DNA of 64,000 nt from an uncultured Roseicyclus sp. (GCA_947500415.1 CANMRT010000003.1:558001-622000), one strand, 5' to 3'. Positions 9,792-18,200 are shown, counted from the stretch's first letter. Made by a program: numbers and translations. Notes: generated from the letters alone by a model not told the origin.

Positions 9792-11081
9792 TCACCGCTC
9801 CTTCAATTTGACGGAATTGTTGTAGACGTTCATCACCGCCGAAATGATCAGCGATGTGGCAAGGTAGAAGACACCCAATAGAAGCATCCCCTCAAGCTCT
9901 CGTCCCGTCTGGTTGATGGTGATGCCACCCAGGGTCGAACGAACGTCCATGTACCCCACAGCCAGGGCCAGCGAAGAGTTCTTCGTCAGGTTCAAGAACT
10001 GAGAGATCAGCGGCGGAATGATAACCCGCAGCGCCTGCGGCAGGATCACCAGGTTCATCGTCCAAGAGGCCCGCATGCCCAAGGCACTGGAGGCCTCGGT
10101 CTGGCCCTTGCTGACCGACATGATGCCAGCGCGCACAATCTCTGCGATGAAAGCACCGGTATAGAGGGATAGGGCGAACCACAAAGCAATCAGCGCGTTG
10201 CGAAGGTGAATGCCACCGGAGAAGTTGAAACCGGTCAGTTCCGGGTAGTCAAGTGTCGCGCCCAATGCGATCAGCACAATGATTGCCGGCACTAGGATGC
10301 TGGCCGCTCGCATCCAGAAGACGCCAGGCGGTCTTACCCCCGTGGCCTCCTGTTTTGCTTTGGCCCATCGTCCGATTGCACCAGACCCAAGCACGCCGGC
10401 GATCAATACCGCCAGAAACAGCGCCCAATCTCCGAAGCTCGCGGCGGGGATGACTGCGGCAGGCACGCCATCGGCGGCTTCACTCATCTCGTTGCCACCA
10501 AGAGAGCGTGTGAACAGAACGTTTGGAATGTAGATACCGCGATTGGTCACGGCGACCGAGCCGAAGACACTCATCGTTGCTTCAGGTTCATCGCCGCGGA
10601 AATCGCGCGGTTGCGGCATTCCCTCGGTCATGACCGCGAAGATCACAATGATCCACAAAAGCAGGGGAACGTTCCGGAAGCCCTCAACATAGACCGTCAT
10701 CAAGCGGCCCACGATCCAGTTCTTCGACAAGCGCAGAACGCCCGCGATAACACCAAGGATGGTGGCCGTGATACAGCCCAGAACCGCGACAAGCAGCGTG
10801 TTCAGGATGCCGACAATGGCCGCCCGGCCATGGGTCGAATTGTTTGTGTACTCAATCAAGCGTTGGTTGATGTCGTAACCCGCGCGATTTCCCAAGAACC
10901 CGAAGTCAAAATCCTTGCCCAGTGCAGCAAGGTTCTGGACCGCGTTGTTCACCAACCAAATCAGGCCAGCCATGATCAAAATGAACGCAACCACCTGGAT
11001 GGTCATCGATCTATAGCGCGTGTCGTAGATAAGTTGGCTTAGCCGGAACCCCTCAGCCGGTGGGTCGGTGATCGTTGCCAT
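9792..11081 (-). CDS. aapQ: Amino-acid ABC transporter permease AapQ (BztB)
   Basis: A 429-residue inner-membrane permease partner of AapM. It has an N-terminal membrane segment (about residues 28-47), a long periplasmic region, a split permease domain with FRNVPLLLWI near the middle, and the EAA-like loop TEASSALGMRASWTMNLVILPQ towards the end. The size and split layout are those of AapQ/BztB rather than of short HisQ-type permeases. It lies 137 nt after aapJ; that gap holds a strong hairpin. Confidence 0.96.
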   Translation of the reverse strand: MATITDPPAEGFRLSQLIYDTRYRSMTIQVVAFILIMAGLIWLVNNAVQNLAALGKDFDFGFLGNRAGYDINQRLIEYTNNSTHGRAAIVGILNTLLVAVLGCITATILGVIAGVLRLSKNWIVGRLMTVYVEGFRNVPLLLWIIVIFAVMTEGMPQPRDFRGDEPEATMSVFGSVAVTNRGIYIPNVLFTRSLGGNEMSEAADGVPAAVIPAASFGDWALFLAVLIAGVLGSGAIGRWAKAKQEATGVRPPGVFWMRAASILVPAIIVLIALGATLDYPELTGFNFSGGIHLRNALIALWFALSLYTGAFIAEIVRAGIMSVSKGQTEASSALGMRASWTMNLVILPQALRVIIPPLISQFLNLTKNSSLALAVGYMDVRSTLGGITINQTGRELEGMLLLGVFYLATSLIISAVMNVYNNSVKLKER

Positions 11082-11177
11082 CAGCGTGGCCCCCTGTCGT
11101 TATGTGCGTCTGCTGCCGTCGGGCCGTCTTTTGCGGTCCCTTTTTCGTCTGCAACGTGCGTCGGTCTGGATATGAGA

Positions 11178-11204
11178 AGGGCGCGAACTTTATGTTCGCG
11201 CCCT
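11178..11204 (-). terminator. Intercistronic hairpin between aapJ and aapQ
   Basis: An 11-bp inverted repeat (left arm 11178-11188, right arm 11194-11204, loop of five bases) with a GGGCGCGAAC core. In the minus-strand transcript it lies just after the aapJ stop and is followed by TTCTCAT, not a good T-run. It therefore looks more like an RNA-stabilising or partially terminating hairpin than a full stop. Such elements commonly raise binding-protein levels over the permeases. Confidence 0.75.
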
Positions 11205-11218
11205 CTCGTTTTTGGGTC

Positions 11219-12250
11219 TTACCGGAACGGCGGGCTGTAGAGCAGGCCGCCATCGGTCCACTGAGCGTTCAGGCCACGGGCCAGACCGATCGGTGTGGAC
11301 TCGCCAATGTTGCCCTCAAAGATCTCACCGTAGTTGCCGACTGCTGCCAGAACGTTGGCTGCCCAGTCTGCTTCCAGGCCAAGCATGGAGCCCAGCTCAC
11401 CCTCGGTGCCGAGGATACGGTTGATTTCGGGGTTCTCAGTGCCGCCAAGCAGTTCGCCGACGTTTGCCGAGGTGATGCCCAGCTCTTCCGCCGAGATCAG
11501 AGCGTTCAGCGTCCAGCGGACGATATCGCCCCACTCATGGTCGCCATGGCGAACAAGCGGGCCGAGCGGCTCTTTGGAGATGATCTCAGGCAGAACGACG
11601 TGTGCCGACGGATCTTCGAACGTAGCGCGCGTTGCGGCCAGACCCGAGGCGTCCGTGGTGTAAACGTCACATGCACCGGCAAGGTACTGCTGCTGTGCTT
11701 CTGCGTTGGTCTCGATTGGCACGGGCTCATAGCTCATGTTGTTCGAGGAGAAGAAGTCAGCGAGGTTCAGTTCGGTCGTGGTGCCGGTCTGGATGCAGAC
11801 GGTAGCGCCGTCCAGTTCCAGGGCGGACGAAACGCCAAGATCACGGGGGACCATGAAGCCCTGACCATCATAGTAGTTCACACCGATGAATTCGAACGCA
11901 AGGTCGACGTCGCGCGAGAAAGTCCAAGTGGTGTTACGAGCAAGCACGTCGACTTCGCCGGAAGCCAGCGCGGTGAAGCGTGTCTGACCGGTGGTCGGAA
12001 CGAACTCAACAGCGCTTGCATCGCCGAGAACGGCAACAGCAACGGCGCGGCATACTGCAACGTCAAAGCCTTCCCACTCGCCTTCGGCGTTGGGGGCTGC
12101 GAAACCGGTCAGGCCGGTCGAAACGCCACAATTCAGCGTGCCGCGTTCCTGAACTTCAGCCAACGTGCCGCTTGAGTGGCCGTCAGCGTATGCTGCGCCC
12201 GATGCCAGACCGGCCACGGCAATCGTGCCGAGAAGTACGGATTTTTTCAT
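11219..12250 (-). CDS. aapJ: Periplasmic amino-acid-binding protein AapJ (BztA)
   Basis: The substrate-binding protein of the Aap/Bzt importer, 343 residues, with an N-terminal signal peptide (MKKSVLLGTIAVAGLASGAAYA) cut after AYA. The mature protein begins the solute-binding fold with a GTLNCGVSTGLTGFA strand and continues with FDVAVCRAVAVAVLGD, typical of family 3 binding proteins of the AapJ type. It captures L-amino acids in the periplasm for AapQMP. A ribosome-binding site GGAAGAGG lies just upstream. It is the first gene of the unit, and the following hairpin probably gives it excess expression. Confidence 0.97.
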   Translation of the reverse strand: MKKSVLLGTIAVAGLASGAAYADGHSSGTLAEVQERGTLNCGVSTGLTGFAAPNAEGEWEGFDVAVCRAVAVAVLGDASAVEFVPTTGQTRFTALASGEVDVLARNTTWTFSRDVDLAFEFIGVNYYDGQGFMVPRDLGVSSALELDGATVCIQTGTTTELNLADFFSSNNMSYEPVPIETNAEAQQQYLAGACDVYTTDASGLAATRATFEDPSAHVVLPEIISKEPLGPLVRHGDHEWGDIVRWTLNALISAEELGITSANVGELLGGTENPEINRILGTEGELGSMLGLEADWAANVLAAVGNYGEIFEGNIGESTPIGLARGLNAQWTDGGLLYSPPFR

Positions 12251-12484
12251 TGTTTACCTCTTCCTGTGGAGCGCTCATCAGGATCATTTCTTCGTCCTTT
12301 TGAGCTTTGGCATATGCCACGAGGGCCTTATCCGCCCTCGCTGCCCCCAAAATGGGCAAATCCTGTGCATAAGGTCAAGGGTAAGGCAGGGCGAAATCGA
12401 GCTGGAAACACTTCGTTTGCAGGGCTTCCAAACATTTTCGCCCGCAATTAGTGCAACAAGCACTGGCCTGTGCACAGGTTGGCG
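12251..12484 (-). promoter_or_regulatory. aapJ upstream region with two short perfect palindromes
   Basis: This 234-nt gap must hold the aapJ promoter. I see two perfect 12-bp palindromes, TGGCATATGCCA (12308-12319) and CCTGTGCACAGG (12467-12478), and a GAGGGC/GCCCTC hairpin between them. No confident -35/-10 pair was found. The palindromes could bind a nitrogen or amino-acid regulator, but short palindromes are common at this GC content. Confidence 0.3.
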
Positions 12485-13198
12485 TCACTTGTCGAAACAC
12501 AAAGTCCAAAATGTCTCCGCGTGAAGCAATTGGGCCCGCTTGGCCTCTGCCATCCGCTCAGCTTCGTCATCTTTGCCCCATTGGGCAATCTGCCAGTCCT
12601 CATCGATTCGGCTCAAATCCCAACCTTCATTGGCCGAAATACGCCCCTCAGAGATCGCGAGCCCTAGAACAAGCGACCCCGTCAGCGTGATAAGATCATG
12701 CAGCGCCGTCAGGGGGAAAGCGTCGGTCTGGGCTACTGCACCGGCCAGGGCTGCCAGCGCGCCCGGCTCCTGATCCACCGGCAGAACGCCAGCAACCGTC
12801 ACCAGCCGCGCGCCGTATCGGTCTGCGGCCCAATCCAGCATCGGATCCCAAGCCTCGGCCTGACGTTGCGTCAATTCATCGGGGCTGTGGGCGCGGTAGC
12901 ACAACAAATCAGTCTCACCATAGGCCGACAGCATGGCGGCCACTTCCGCGTGCTGTGTCGCAACCCGTTCTACAGCCGAATTTGCAGACCGTGTGTGCGG
13001 CATGGTCAGTGGCTGGATGTTTCCTTCTTGGGCACGCCACTCGGCGGCAACGGCATCGGCAAGGGCACGGGTCGGCAATATCAAAGGAAGCTTGCCCGGC
13101 GTGTTCAACGCGCGCGCATCAAGCAACACCCGATACTCACTATCGACAGCTTCGACATGCACTTCATCCCAGAAGCGTTTGGCTTTCCATTCACTCAT
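12485..13198 (-). CDS. ATP12 family F1-ATPase assembly chaperone
   Basis: A 237-residue homologue of mitochondrial Atp12p, which binds the F1 alpha subunit during ATP synthase assembly and occurs in alphaproteobacteria. Recognisable parts are the N-terminal KRFWDEVHVE segment, LDARALNTPGKLPL, the AAEWRAQEGNIQPLTMPHTR stretch, and the C-terminal LRRIDE-like SRIDEDWQIAQWGKDDEAE, where the family's conserved glutamate/tryptophan region lies. The ATG at 13198 overlaps the stop of the upstream HAD gene by ATGA, which fixes the start; the open frame extends four codons further. It is the last gene of the luxR-led string. Confidence 0.93.
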   Translation of the reverse strand: MSEWKAKRFWDEVHVEAVDSEYRVLLDARALNTPGKLPLILPTRALADAVAAEWRAQEGNIQPLTMPHTRSANSAVERVATQHAEVAAMLSAYGETDLLCYRAHSPDELTQRQAEAWDPMLDWAADRYGARLVTVAGVLPVDQEPGALAALAGAVAQTDAFPLTALHDLITLTGSLVLGLAISEGRISANEGWDLSRIDEDWQIAQWGKDDEAERMAEAKRAQLLHAETFWTLCFDK

Positions 13199-13872
13199 GC
13201 GGTGGCCCAAATCTCATCTAGCAAAGGGTCAAGCGCTGCCCATTCCTGCAGCATGTGATCCGCATGAGACCTCAGCAGATCCGGTGCGTGATTGCCCCAT
13301 GCGACACCGATCCCTTGGATGCCAGCAGCACGGGCCAATTGCATGTCGTGGGTCGTATCGCCAATCAGAACAGTCTGATTGGCATCTACGCCCGCCTCAT
13401 TCATGGCTACCATCGCCATCGAGGGATGGGGCTTCGACGGGTGATCGTCAGCGACCTGCCGCGTCACAAAAAAGCGCTCCAAATCGAATTCCGACAGAAC
13501 ACGCTCCAACCCGCGCCGCGACTTGCCCGTTGCTATTCCAAGCAAGAGATCATCTTGCTCTGCAAGCCGTTCAAGCATCTCGCGCGTTCCGGGAAACAGG
13601 GGAGACGTCTCTGCACCACCCTCACGCGTTGCTGATTGCAGGAATATGCGTTTGTACGTCTCGACCAAATCCCACAACGCCGCCTCGTCCAGGTCGGGGC
13701 GCAACGCCGCCATCAATTCAGGCAATGATATGCCAACAAGGTCGCGCACTGCGCCGGGTGCAGGTGCCTCAAATCCCCGCGCCGCGAAGGCGCGCTCCAT
13801 CACAACTTCGATGTGCGCAAGGCTATCGACGAGCGTGCCGTCCACATCGAAAATCACCAGCCTCAACGTCAA
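13195..13872 (-). CDS. HAD-superfamily hydrolase, phosphoglycolate phosphatase-like
   Basis: A 225-residue HAD phosphatase with motif I VIFDVDGTLVDS, motif II around LLGIATGKSRRG, and motif III/IV VLIGDTTHDMQLARAAG. The layout with a helical cap after motif I matches the Gph/PGMB subfamily; the substrate is not evident. The only credible start is a TTG at 13872 that overlaps the rluC-like stop (TTGA), and its own stop overlaps the ATP12 start (ATGA). A gene of this type after the pseudouridine synthase is common in related genomes. Confidence 0.92.
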   Translation of the reverse strand: MTLRLVIFDVDGTLVDSLAHIEVVMERAFAARGFEAPAPGAVRDLVGISLPELMAALRPDLDEAALWDLVETYKRIFLQSATREGGAETSPLFPGTREMLERLAEQDDLLLGIATGKSRRGLERVLSEFDLERFFVTRQVADDHPSKPHPSMAMVAMNEAGVDANQTVLIGDTTHDMQLARAAGIQGIGVAWGNHAPDLLRSHADHMLQEWAALDPLLDEIWATA

Positions 13873-14915
13873 AACAGCTCATCCTCGAACGGATCGGCAG
13901 GCACATCCGATGCTACCCACCCCAGCGTTTCCCATGTCCGCGCCATGTGCTCGGACAGTGGTGCAACAAGGTTCAAGGTCGCGCCAGAGAACGGGTGCTT
14001 CAACGTTAGGGACCGGGCATGCAGGTGCAGCTTGCGGCTGATCTCACCCCCCAGTTGCGCGCCCCAACCATCGCCGAGGTTTTCCTGCCCACTGCCGCCA
14101 TATTTTCCGTCGCCAATGATCGGATGCCCGATCTCGGCCATATGCGCCCGAAGCTGGTGCGTGCGACCGGTGATCGGCACCAAGGCACACCAGCTGACCC
14201 GGCCACCAAGGTTCGACATCACGGCATAGTCGGTTTCCGCCCTCTTGGCGCCTTCAACATCCCGCATCTCGTTCGGATGCACGGCGCGCATCTTCTCGTT
14301 CTCGCCACCACGCCCATGGCCCGGCGCTTTCACAAGGCCGTATTTGATCGTGCCCATCTTTGGCAAAGGCGTGCCCGCCACAGCGGCCCAATAGATCTTT
14401 CGTGTCTCCCGCGCGCGGAACGCATCGGTCAACGCCTTGGCCGACGCCCGCGTGCGCGCCATCAGCAACACGCCTGACGTATCCTTATCGAGCCGGTGCA
14501 CAAGACGCGGCTTGTCCTCCAACCCAAAGCGCAGTTCCTCAGCCAGTCCGTCGACGTGTTTCGTCTGGCCGCTGCCTCCCTGGCTCGGCAACCCGGCCGG
14601 CTTGTTTAGCGCAATGATGTGATCGTCCCGATAAATCACCGCGCCGCGGATCATCTCCGCGTCCGCTTCATTGACCTTCGGCGCACGATGCACGGCAGGG
14701 GCCGCCTGATCCGGCAAGGGCGGAACGCGTACCTGCTGGCCAGCCTCCACCCGGGTCGCGGATTTGACCCGCCCGCCATCGACACGGATTTCGCCCTTCC
14801 GGCACATCTTCTCGATCCGGCCCTGCGGCACATGCGGAAACCGCCTGCGAAACCACCGGTCAAGCCGTTGATCGCCCTCATCCGGGGCAACCTCAACCGT
14901 CTGCACGCCACTCAT
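13869..14915 (-). CDS. rluC: RluC/RluD-type 23S rRNA pseudouridine synthase
   Basis: A 348-residue enzyme with an N-terminal S4 RNA-binding domain (RLDRWFRRRFPHVPQGRIEK, about residues 12-70) and a RluA-family catalytic domain. The catalytic aspartate lies in HRLDKDTSGVLLMAR, and a conserved GRTHQLRAHMAEIGHPI motif follows. It isomerises uridines in 23S rRNA. The ATG at 14915 overlaps the crcB stop (ATGA), so this start is preferred over one eight codons upstream. Assignment to RluC rather than RluD is by overall resemblance only. Confidence 0.94.
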   Translation of the reverse strand: MSGVQTVEVAPDEGDQRLDRWFRRRFPHVPQGRIEKMCRKGEIRVDGGRVKSATRVEAGQQVRVPPLPDQAAPAVHRAPKVNEADAEMIRGAVIYRDDHIIALNKPAGLPSQGGSGQTKHVDGLAEELRFGLEDKPRLVHRLDKDTSGVLLMARTRASAKALTDAFRARETRKIYWAAVAGTPLPKMGTIKYGLVKAPGHGRGGENEKMRAVHPNEMRDVEGAKRAETDYAVMSNLGGRVSWCALVPITGRTHQLRAHMAEIGHPIIGDGKYGGSGQENLGDGWGAQLGGEISRKLHLHARSLTLKHPFSGATLNLVAPLSEHMARTWETLGWVASDVPADPFEDELF

Positions 14916-15289
14916 GCGATGATCCCCCGCGCGACCCAAAGACCCGCCATCAAACCGCCAATCGACAAGACGACCGAGGCCGCAACATAAAGCGCCGCCT
15001 GCCCCAGATCGCCGCGTTCATAAAGCGTCACCGCCTCAAGCGAAAAGGCCGAGAATGTCGTGAAGCCACCAAGAAACCCGGTCATCACCAACGGCGACAA
15101 ATGCGTCAGCCCACGATGCGCGGCCACTACGACAAACACCCCCATCAGGAATGAGCCGACAATATTCACTGTCAGGATCGGCAACGGGAATGCCCCATGT
15201 CCGAACACGCGGAGCATGCTGATACCGGTCAGGTATCGTAGCACGGCGCCAACGGCGCCCCCTAGGGCAACTTGCAGGACAGCAATCAT
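14912..15289 (-). CDS. crcB: Fluoride channel CrcB/Fluc
   Basis: A 125-residue protein with four predicted membrane helices that exports fluoride as a dual-topology dimer. Family hallmarks are GGAVGAVLRYL near the N-terminus, the NIVGSFLMG segment, and the GFLGGFTTFSAFSLE motif holding the phenylalanine and serine/threonine residues of the ion path. The ATG at 15289 has CAGGTG upstream; a GTG three codons earlier is the alternative. I saw no fluoride riboswitch motif upstream, which fits constitutive expression from the preceding rarA unit. Confidence 0.95.
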   Translation of the reverse strand: MIAVLQVALGGAVGAVLRYLTGISMLRVFGHGAFPLPILTVNIVGSFLMGVFVVVAAHRGLTHLSPLVMTGFLGGFTTFSAFSLEAVTLYERGDLGQAALYVAASVVLSIGGLMAGLWVARGIIA

Positions 15290-15320
15290 GCGCGGCACCT
15301 GCGCCTATGGCCTAGAATTG

Positions 15321-16631
15321 TCAACGATTGCGCTTCTTTCTGAGGCTATCGAACCACTCGACCCGCTTTTTCAGGTCGCGCTCGAACCCTCGCTCTTTCG
15401 GCTCGTAAAACCGCGCGCGCGACATCGTATCAGGGAAGTAGTTCGCGCCCGAGAAGCCATCCTCATGGTCGTGATCGTAGGCATAATCCTTGCCGTAGCC
15501 CTGCTCTTTCATCATCGCCGTGGGCGCGTTCAGGATATGCTTGGGCGGCATGGCCGAGCCTGTCGACTTCGCCGAGTTCCTTGCCGCCTTATAGGCCACA
15601 TAATTCGCATTCGATTTTGGGGCGAGCGCCAAGTAGATCAACGCCTGTGACAGCGCCAACTCCCCCTCGGGTGATCCCAGCCGCTCATAGGTTTCCCAGG
15701 CATCCAGGCACACACGCTGTGCCTGTGGATCGGCGAGACCCACATCCTCCACCGCCATACGCACCATACGCCGGGCAAGGTAACGGGGGTCCTCGCCGCC
15801 CTCCAACATCCGTGCAAACCAATACAGGCATGCATCGGGATCGCTGCCGCGCATGGATTTATGGAGCGCCGAGATCAGGTTGTAATGCGCATCACCCGAT
15901 TTGTCGTATTGCGCCGCGCGCCGTTGCAACCGGGCTGACAGCGCCTTGGTGTCCAGCGGATCTACCTTCCAAGCGGCCACCTGTTCCACAAGGTTCAACA
16001 GCGCCCGCCCGTCCCCGTCGGCCATCTCGCGCAAGGAAACCCGCGCATCCGGCAGCAATGGTAGCTTGCGATCAAGCTCCGCCTCGGCCCGCGCCAAAAG
16101 CGCCTCAAGGTCATCATCCGAAAGGCGCTCCAACACCATGACCTGAGACCGCGACATGACGGCGGCGTTCAATTCAAACGAAGGGTTCTCGGTTGTCGCC
16201 CCCACCAACAGGATCGTCCCGTCTTCCATGTAGGGCAGGAACCCATCCTGCTGCGCCTTGTTGAAACGGTGGATCTCGTCGACGAACAGCAACGTGCCCT
16301 TGCCATTGGAATGGCGCAGCTTCGCCGCCTCGAACACCTTCCGTAGGTCTGGCATGCCTGTGAAAATCGCGCTGATCTGAACGAAATGCAGATCGCTCTC
16401 GTCTGCCAGAAGCCGCGCGATTGTGGTCTTACCCACGCCAGGCGGTCCCCAGAAAATCAGGCTCGACAGCGCGCCACTGTCCAGCATCACGCGCAGGCTC
16501 CCTTCCGGGCCAAGCACATGCTGCTGTCCAATGACCTCAGCCAGCGAAGCAGGGCGCAGCCGGTCGGCCAAGGGGCGTGGGCCCTTTGGCGCGTCGGCTT
16601 GCGCGGCTGATGTGTCGAACAAGTCGGCCAT
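15321..16631 (-). CDS. rarA: Replication-associated recombination protein RarA (MgsA)
   Basis: A 436-residue AAA+ ATPase of the RarA/Mgs1/WRNIP1 family that acts at stalled replication forks. The N-terminus [21 protein letters not shown] is the family's signature, followed by Walker A ([11 protein letters not shown]), Walker B ([16 protein letters not shown]), sensor 1 ([11 protein letters not shown]) and the MgsA C-terminal tetramerisation domain. The ATG at 16631 starts MADLFDTS, matching relatives; the open frame continues upstream through luxI in another frame and is ignored. It starts only 16 nt after luxI and 31 nt before crcB, so it is probably transcribed from the luxR promoter. Confidence 0.96.
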   Translation of the reverse strand: MADLFDTSAAQADAPKGPRPLADRLRPASLAEVIGQQHVLGPEGSLRVMLDSGALSSLIFWGPPGVGKTTIARLLADESDLHFVQISAIFTGMPDLRKVFEAAKLRHSNGKGTLLFVDEIHRFNKAQQDGFLPYMEDGTILLVGATTENPSFELNAAVMSRSQVMVLERLSDDDLEALLARAEAELDRKLPLLPDARVSLREMADGDGRALLNLVEQVAAWKVDPLDTKALSARLQRRAAQYDKSGDAHYNLISALHKSMRGSDPDACLYWFARMLEGGEDPRYLARRMVRMAVEDVGLADPQAQRVCLDAWETYERLGSPEGELALSQALIYLALAPKSNANYVAYKAARNSAKSTGSAMPPKHILNAPTAMMKEQGYGKDYAYDHDHEDGFSGANYFPDTMSRARFYEPKERGFERDLKKRVEWFDSLRKKRNR

Positions 16632-16647
16632 AAGGCCGATGTAGCAT

Positions 16648-17235
16648 TCAGTGCATCTTGGACGCCATAGAGACAAAGTAGCACCGATGCGCCACGCCCC
16701 CGATCCGCATGGTCGGACCGCCCGCCTCCATATCGATGCCCAAGCGGCGACCGAGGCGCGGGATGCCAATGGGCAGCAATCCAAGCAACGTCGTGGCCCC
16801 CAGTTCCCGAGCCGACCGCACCATGTGCCCCATCAGCGACAGTTGGACCTCGCGGCGGATTTCCGTTTCGACGCCTTCCGCCACGAAAAGACGGTTCGCG
16901 TCCCAGATGTGTTCAGCAATTGGCGCCGCCTCGTCCAGAAGGTTTGCGGGGATCGAATCCAGCAACCCCCTCTGCGCATCTCGCACCATATAACTGTAGA
17001 TGCCGCACGAGGCCGTTGTTGGCGTCAACCGCACACCGGCCAGCACGCGCAATCCATCATGGACGCAAACCCAACGGCTTTGTGCGGTGTCGTATTGGTC
17101 GAATTCCATCCCGCCTTCCGAGGGGATTTCCCATCCCATCTCCTCGATGAAGGTACGGTGCCGAGCCTTGAGCATGTTGGTAAACAACGGCCCGTGCTGG
17201 TGGAAGTTTTCGAATGAAAGAGTGGTCATTTGCAT
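16648..17235 (-). CDS. luxI: LuxI-family acyl-homoserine-lactone synthase
   Basis: A 195-residue autoinducer synthase that would join an acyl chain from acyl-ACP or acyl-CoA to S-adenosylmethionine. The conserved N-terminal residues are present: R25, F29, W35 (RHRTFIEEMGW), D46, D49 (EFDQYDT) and R69 (AGVRLTPT). The usual W-E-x-x-R-F motif reads WDANRLFV, so the glutamate position carries aspartate (D112) while R115 is kept. It is therefore a divergent member, and the acyl specificity is unknown. A strong AGGAGG precedes the ATG by 5 nt. It follows luxR by 79 nt and precedes rarA by 16 nt. Confidence 0.88.
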   Translation of the reverse strand: MQMTTLSFENFHQHGPLFTNMLKARHRTFIEEMGWEIPSEGGMEFDQYDTAQSRWVCVHDGLRVLAGVRLTPTTASCGIYSYMVRDAQRGLLDSIPANLLDEAAPIAEHIWDANRLFVAEGVETEIRREVQLSLMGHMVRSARELGATTLLGLLPIGIPRLGRRLGIDMEAGGPTMRIGGVAHRCYFVSMASKMH

Positions 17236-17314
17236 ATGAGCCTCCTGTGAGGTGAATCGTGGTTAACGACGCACCGCCAAGTTGGCTCTCATGCAGGGCT
17301 GCGACCCCAGAGGC

Positions 17315-17926
17315 TCAAATCAACCCGTACTCCTTGGCCCTTTGCACGGCTTCCGCCGTCGTTCGGGCCATCAGTTTTTGACGTGCAGACGTCAGACGTG
17401 CCTTGAAGGCACTTTCGGATATGCCGAGCTTTGCGGCAGCAGCTGCATGGCGGTCCCCCTCCGCGATGCATTTCAGTGCGTCGGCTTGCGCCTTAGACAG
17501 GCGGGCCGGCGGTTCGGACAGATCATGCATGCGGTGCACGATCCGATAGACAAGTTCCATTTCATCTTCGGTGAATTCGCGGTCCGATCGGCTCGCCCCC
17601 GCGATGGTGCGCGAAGACATAGGGCCAATGGATGCGATCATCCCGTATTTCAGACCGTAGTCGGCAGATTCCTTGAGAATCCCGAACGGATCCGGCAAGC
17701 CAATCTGGCTCCAGCGGCGAGTACCCGTATGGCTCAACCCCCAAGCCAGTGTCGGGTCACGCAAACCGTACAACTTCGAAGTGTACACCTCCTGCCAAGT
17801 GTCCGGATACGTGTTCACCATGATAAGCGGGGAGACATAGCGGATGTGCAGACCCACAGCGAAGCCCGCCGGGGCCGCCAACGAAAGTTCGTGCAGCAAA
17901 AGGTCTAAAACCGGAGCTTTTGTCAT
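17315..17926 (-). CDS. luxR: LuxR-family autoinducer-binding transcriptional regulator
   Basis: A 203-residue quorum-sensing regulator. The autoinducer-binding domain (about residues 1-135) keeps W44, Y48, D57, P58 and W72 in the pattern expected for acyl-homoserine-lactone contact (DTWQEVYTSKLYGLRDP). The C-terminal helix-turn-helix (about 143-200) contains LSKAQADALKCIAEG and KLGISESAFKARLTSARQKL. It is slightly shorter than the ~230-250 residues usual for the family. Its ATG lies 10 nt from a perfect 18-bp palindrome that probably is its own operator. It heads the string luxR-luxI-rarA-crcB-rluC-HAD-ATP12. Confidence 0.93.
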   Translation of the reverse strand: MTKAPVLDLLLHELSLAAPAGFAVGLHIRYVSPLIMVNTYPDTWQEVYTSKLYGLRDPTLAWGLSHTGTRRWSQIGLPDPFGILKESADYGLKYGMIASIGPMSSRTIAGASRSDREFTEDEMELVYRIVHRMHDLSEPPARLSKAQADALKCIAEGDRHAAAAAKLGISESAFKARLTSARQKLMARTTAEAVQRAKEYGLI

Positions 17927-17936
17927 CTAACCCACC

Positions 17937-17954
17937 AAATGGACATGTCCATTT
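17937..17954. promoter_or_regulatory. Perfect 18-bp palindrome, candidate lux box
   Basis: AAATGGACATGTCCATTT is a perfect 18-bp inverted repeat, the size and symmetry of LuxR-type operators. It lies between the luxR start (17926, minus strand) and a divergent 55-codon gene (18015, plus strand). It overlaps the predicted luxR -10 region, so bound LuxR could block or reshape luxR transcription and act on the divergent gene from about 60 nt upstream of its start. I found no second copy in front of luxI. Confidence 0.75.
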
Positions 17955-17980
17955 AGATAGGTTGCCCAGAACAGGGTCAA
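17952..17980 (-). promoter_or_regulatory. Predicted luxR promoter
   Basis: In the minus-strand direction, TTGACC (17975-17980) is followed after 17 nt by TCTAAA (17952-17957); TATCTA at 15 nt is an alternative -10. The -10 merges with the outer arm of the 18-bp palindrome. Confidence 0.4.
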
Positions 17981-18014
17981 CCCGGATCATAAGGTCCTTC
18001 ACAAGGTGAGACGT

Positions 18015-18182
18015 ATGACCAAAGGGATCGATCCAGATCTTTTCGCGCGTCTTATGAAGCTATCTTCAGAAACGCGCCGCGACCTTCTTGAATTCCTCGG
18101 GCAATCGCCCGTGGATGCAGACTTTGTCGTGTCCAATCTGGACAAGGCTCCGACCGCCAAGCCTCGCAGCGCCACAAGCTGA
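18015..18182 (+). CDS. Small 55-residue protein divergent from luxR
   Basis: An open frame of 55 codons that starts MTKGIDPDLF and ends at TGA 18180. A good ribosome-binding site (AAGGTGAG, 18003-18010) lies 5 nt before the ATG, which supports real translation. The product is hydrophilic and probably helical in its first half (FARLMKLSSETRRDLLEFLG), with a loose Pro/Ala/Lys-rich tail. It has no cysteine, signal peptide or membrane segment. It matches nothing I can name. Its only upstream regulatory space is the 88 nt shared with luxR, which contains the palindrome, so a link to quorum sensing (for example a LuxR-binding modulator) is an inference. It converges on rplQ. Confidence 0.65.
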   Translation: MTKGIDPDLFARLMKLSSETRRDLLEFLGQSPVDADFVVSNLDKAPTAKPRSATS

Positions 18183-18200
18183 TTTCCGCTTCCCGGAACG

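Noticed and set aside
12308-12478. The palindromes upstream of aapJ as proven operators
   Set aside because: Twelve-base palindromes arise by chance at this composition; without a matching family motif or a promoter they are only noted.
16632-16784. N-terminal extension of RarA into luxI
   Set aside because: It overlaps luxI out of frame and lacks family similarity; MADLFDTS at 16631 is the standard start.
17236-17314. A lux box in front of luxI
   Set aside because: No inverted repeat resembling the 18-bp palindrome is present in the 79-nt luxR-luxI gap.
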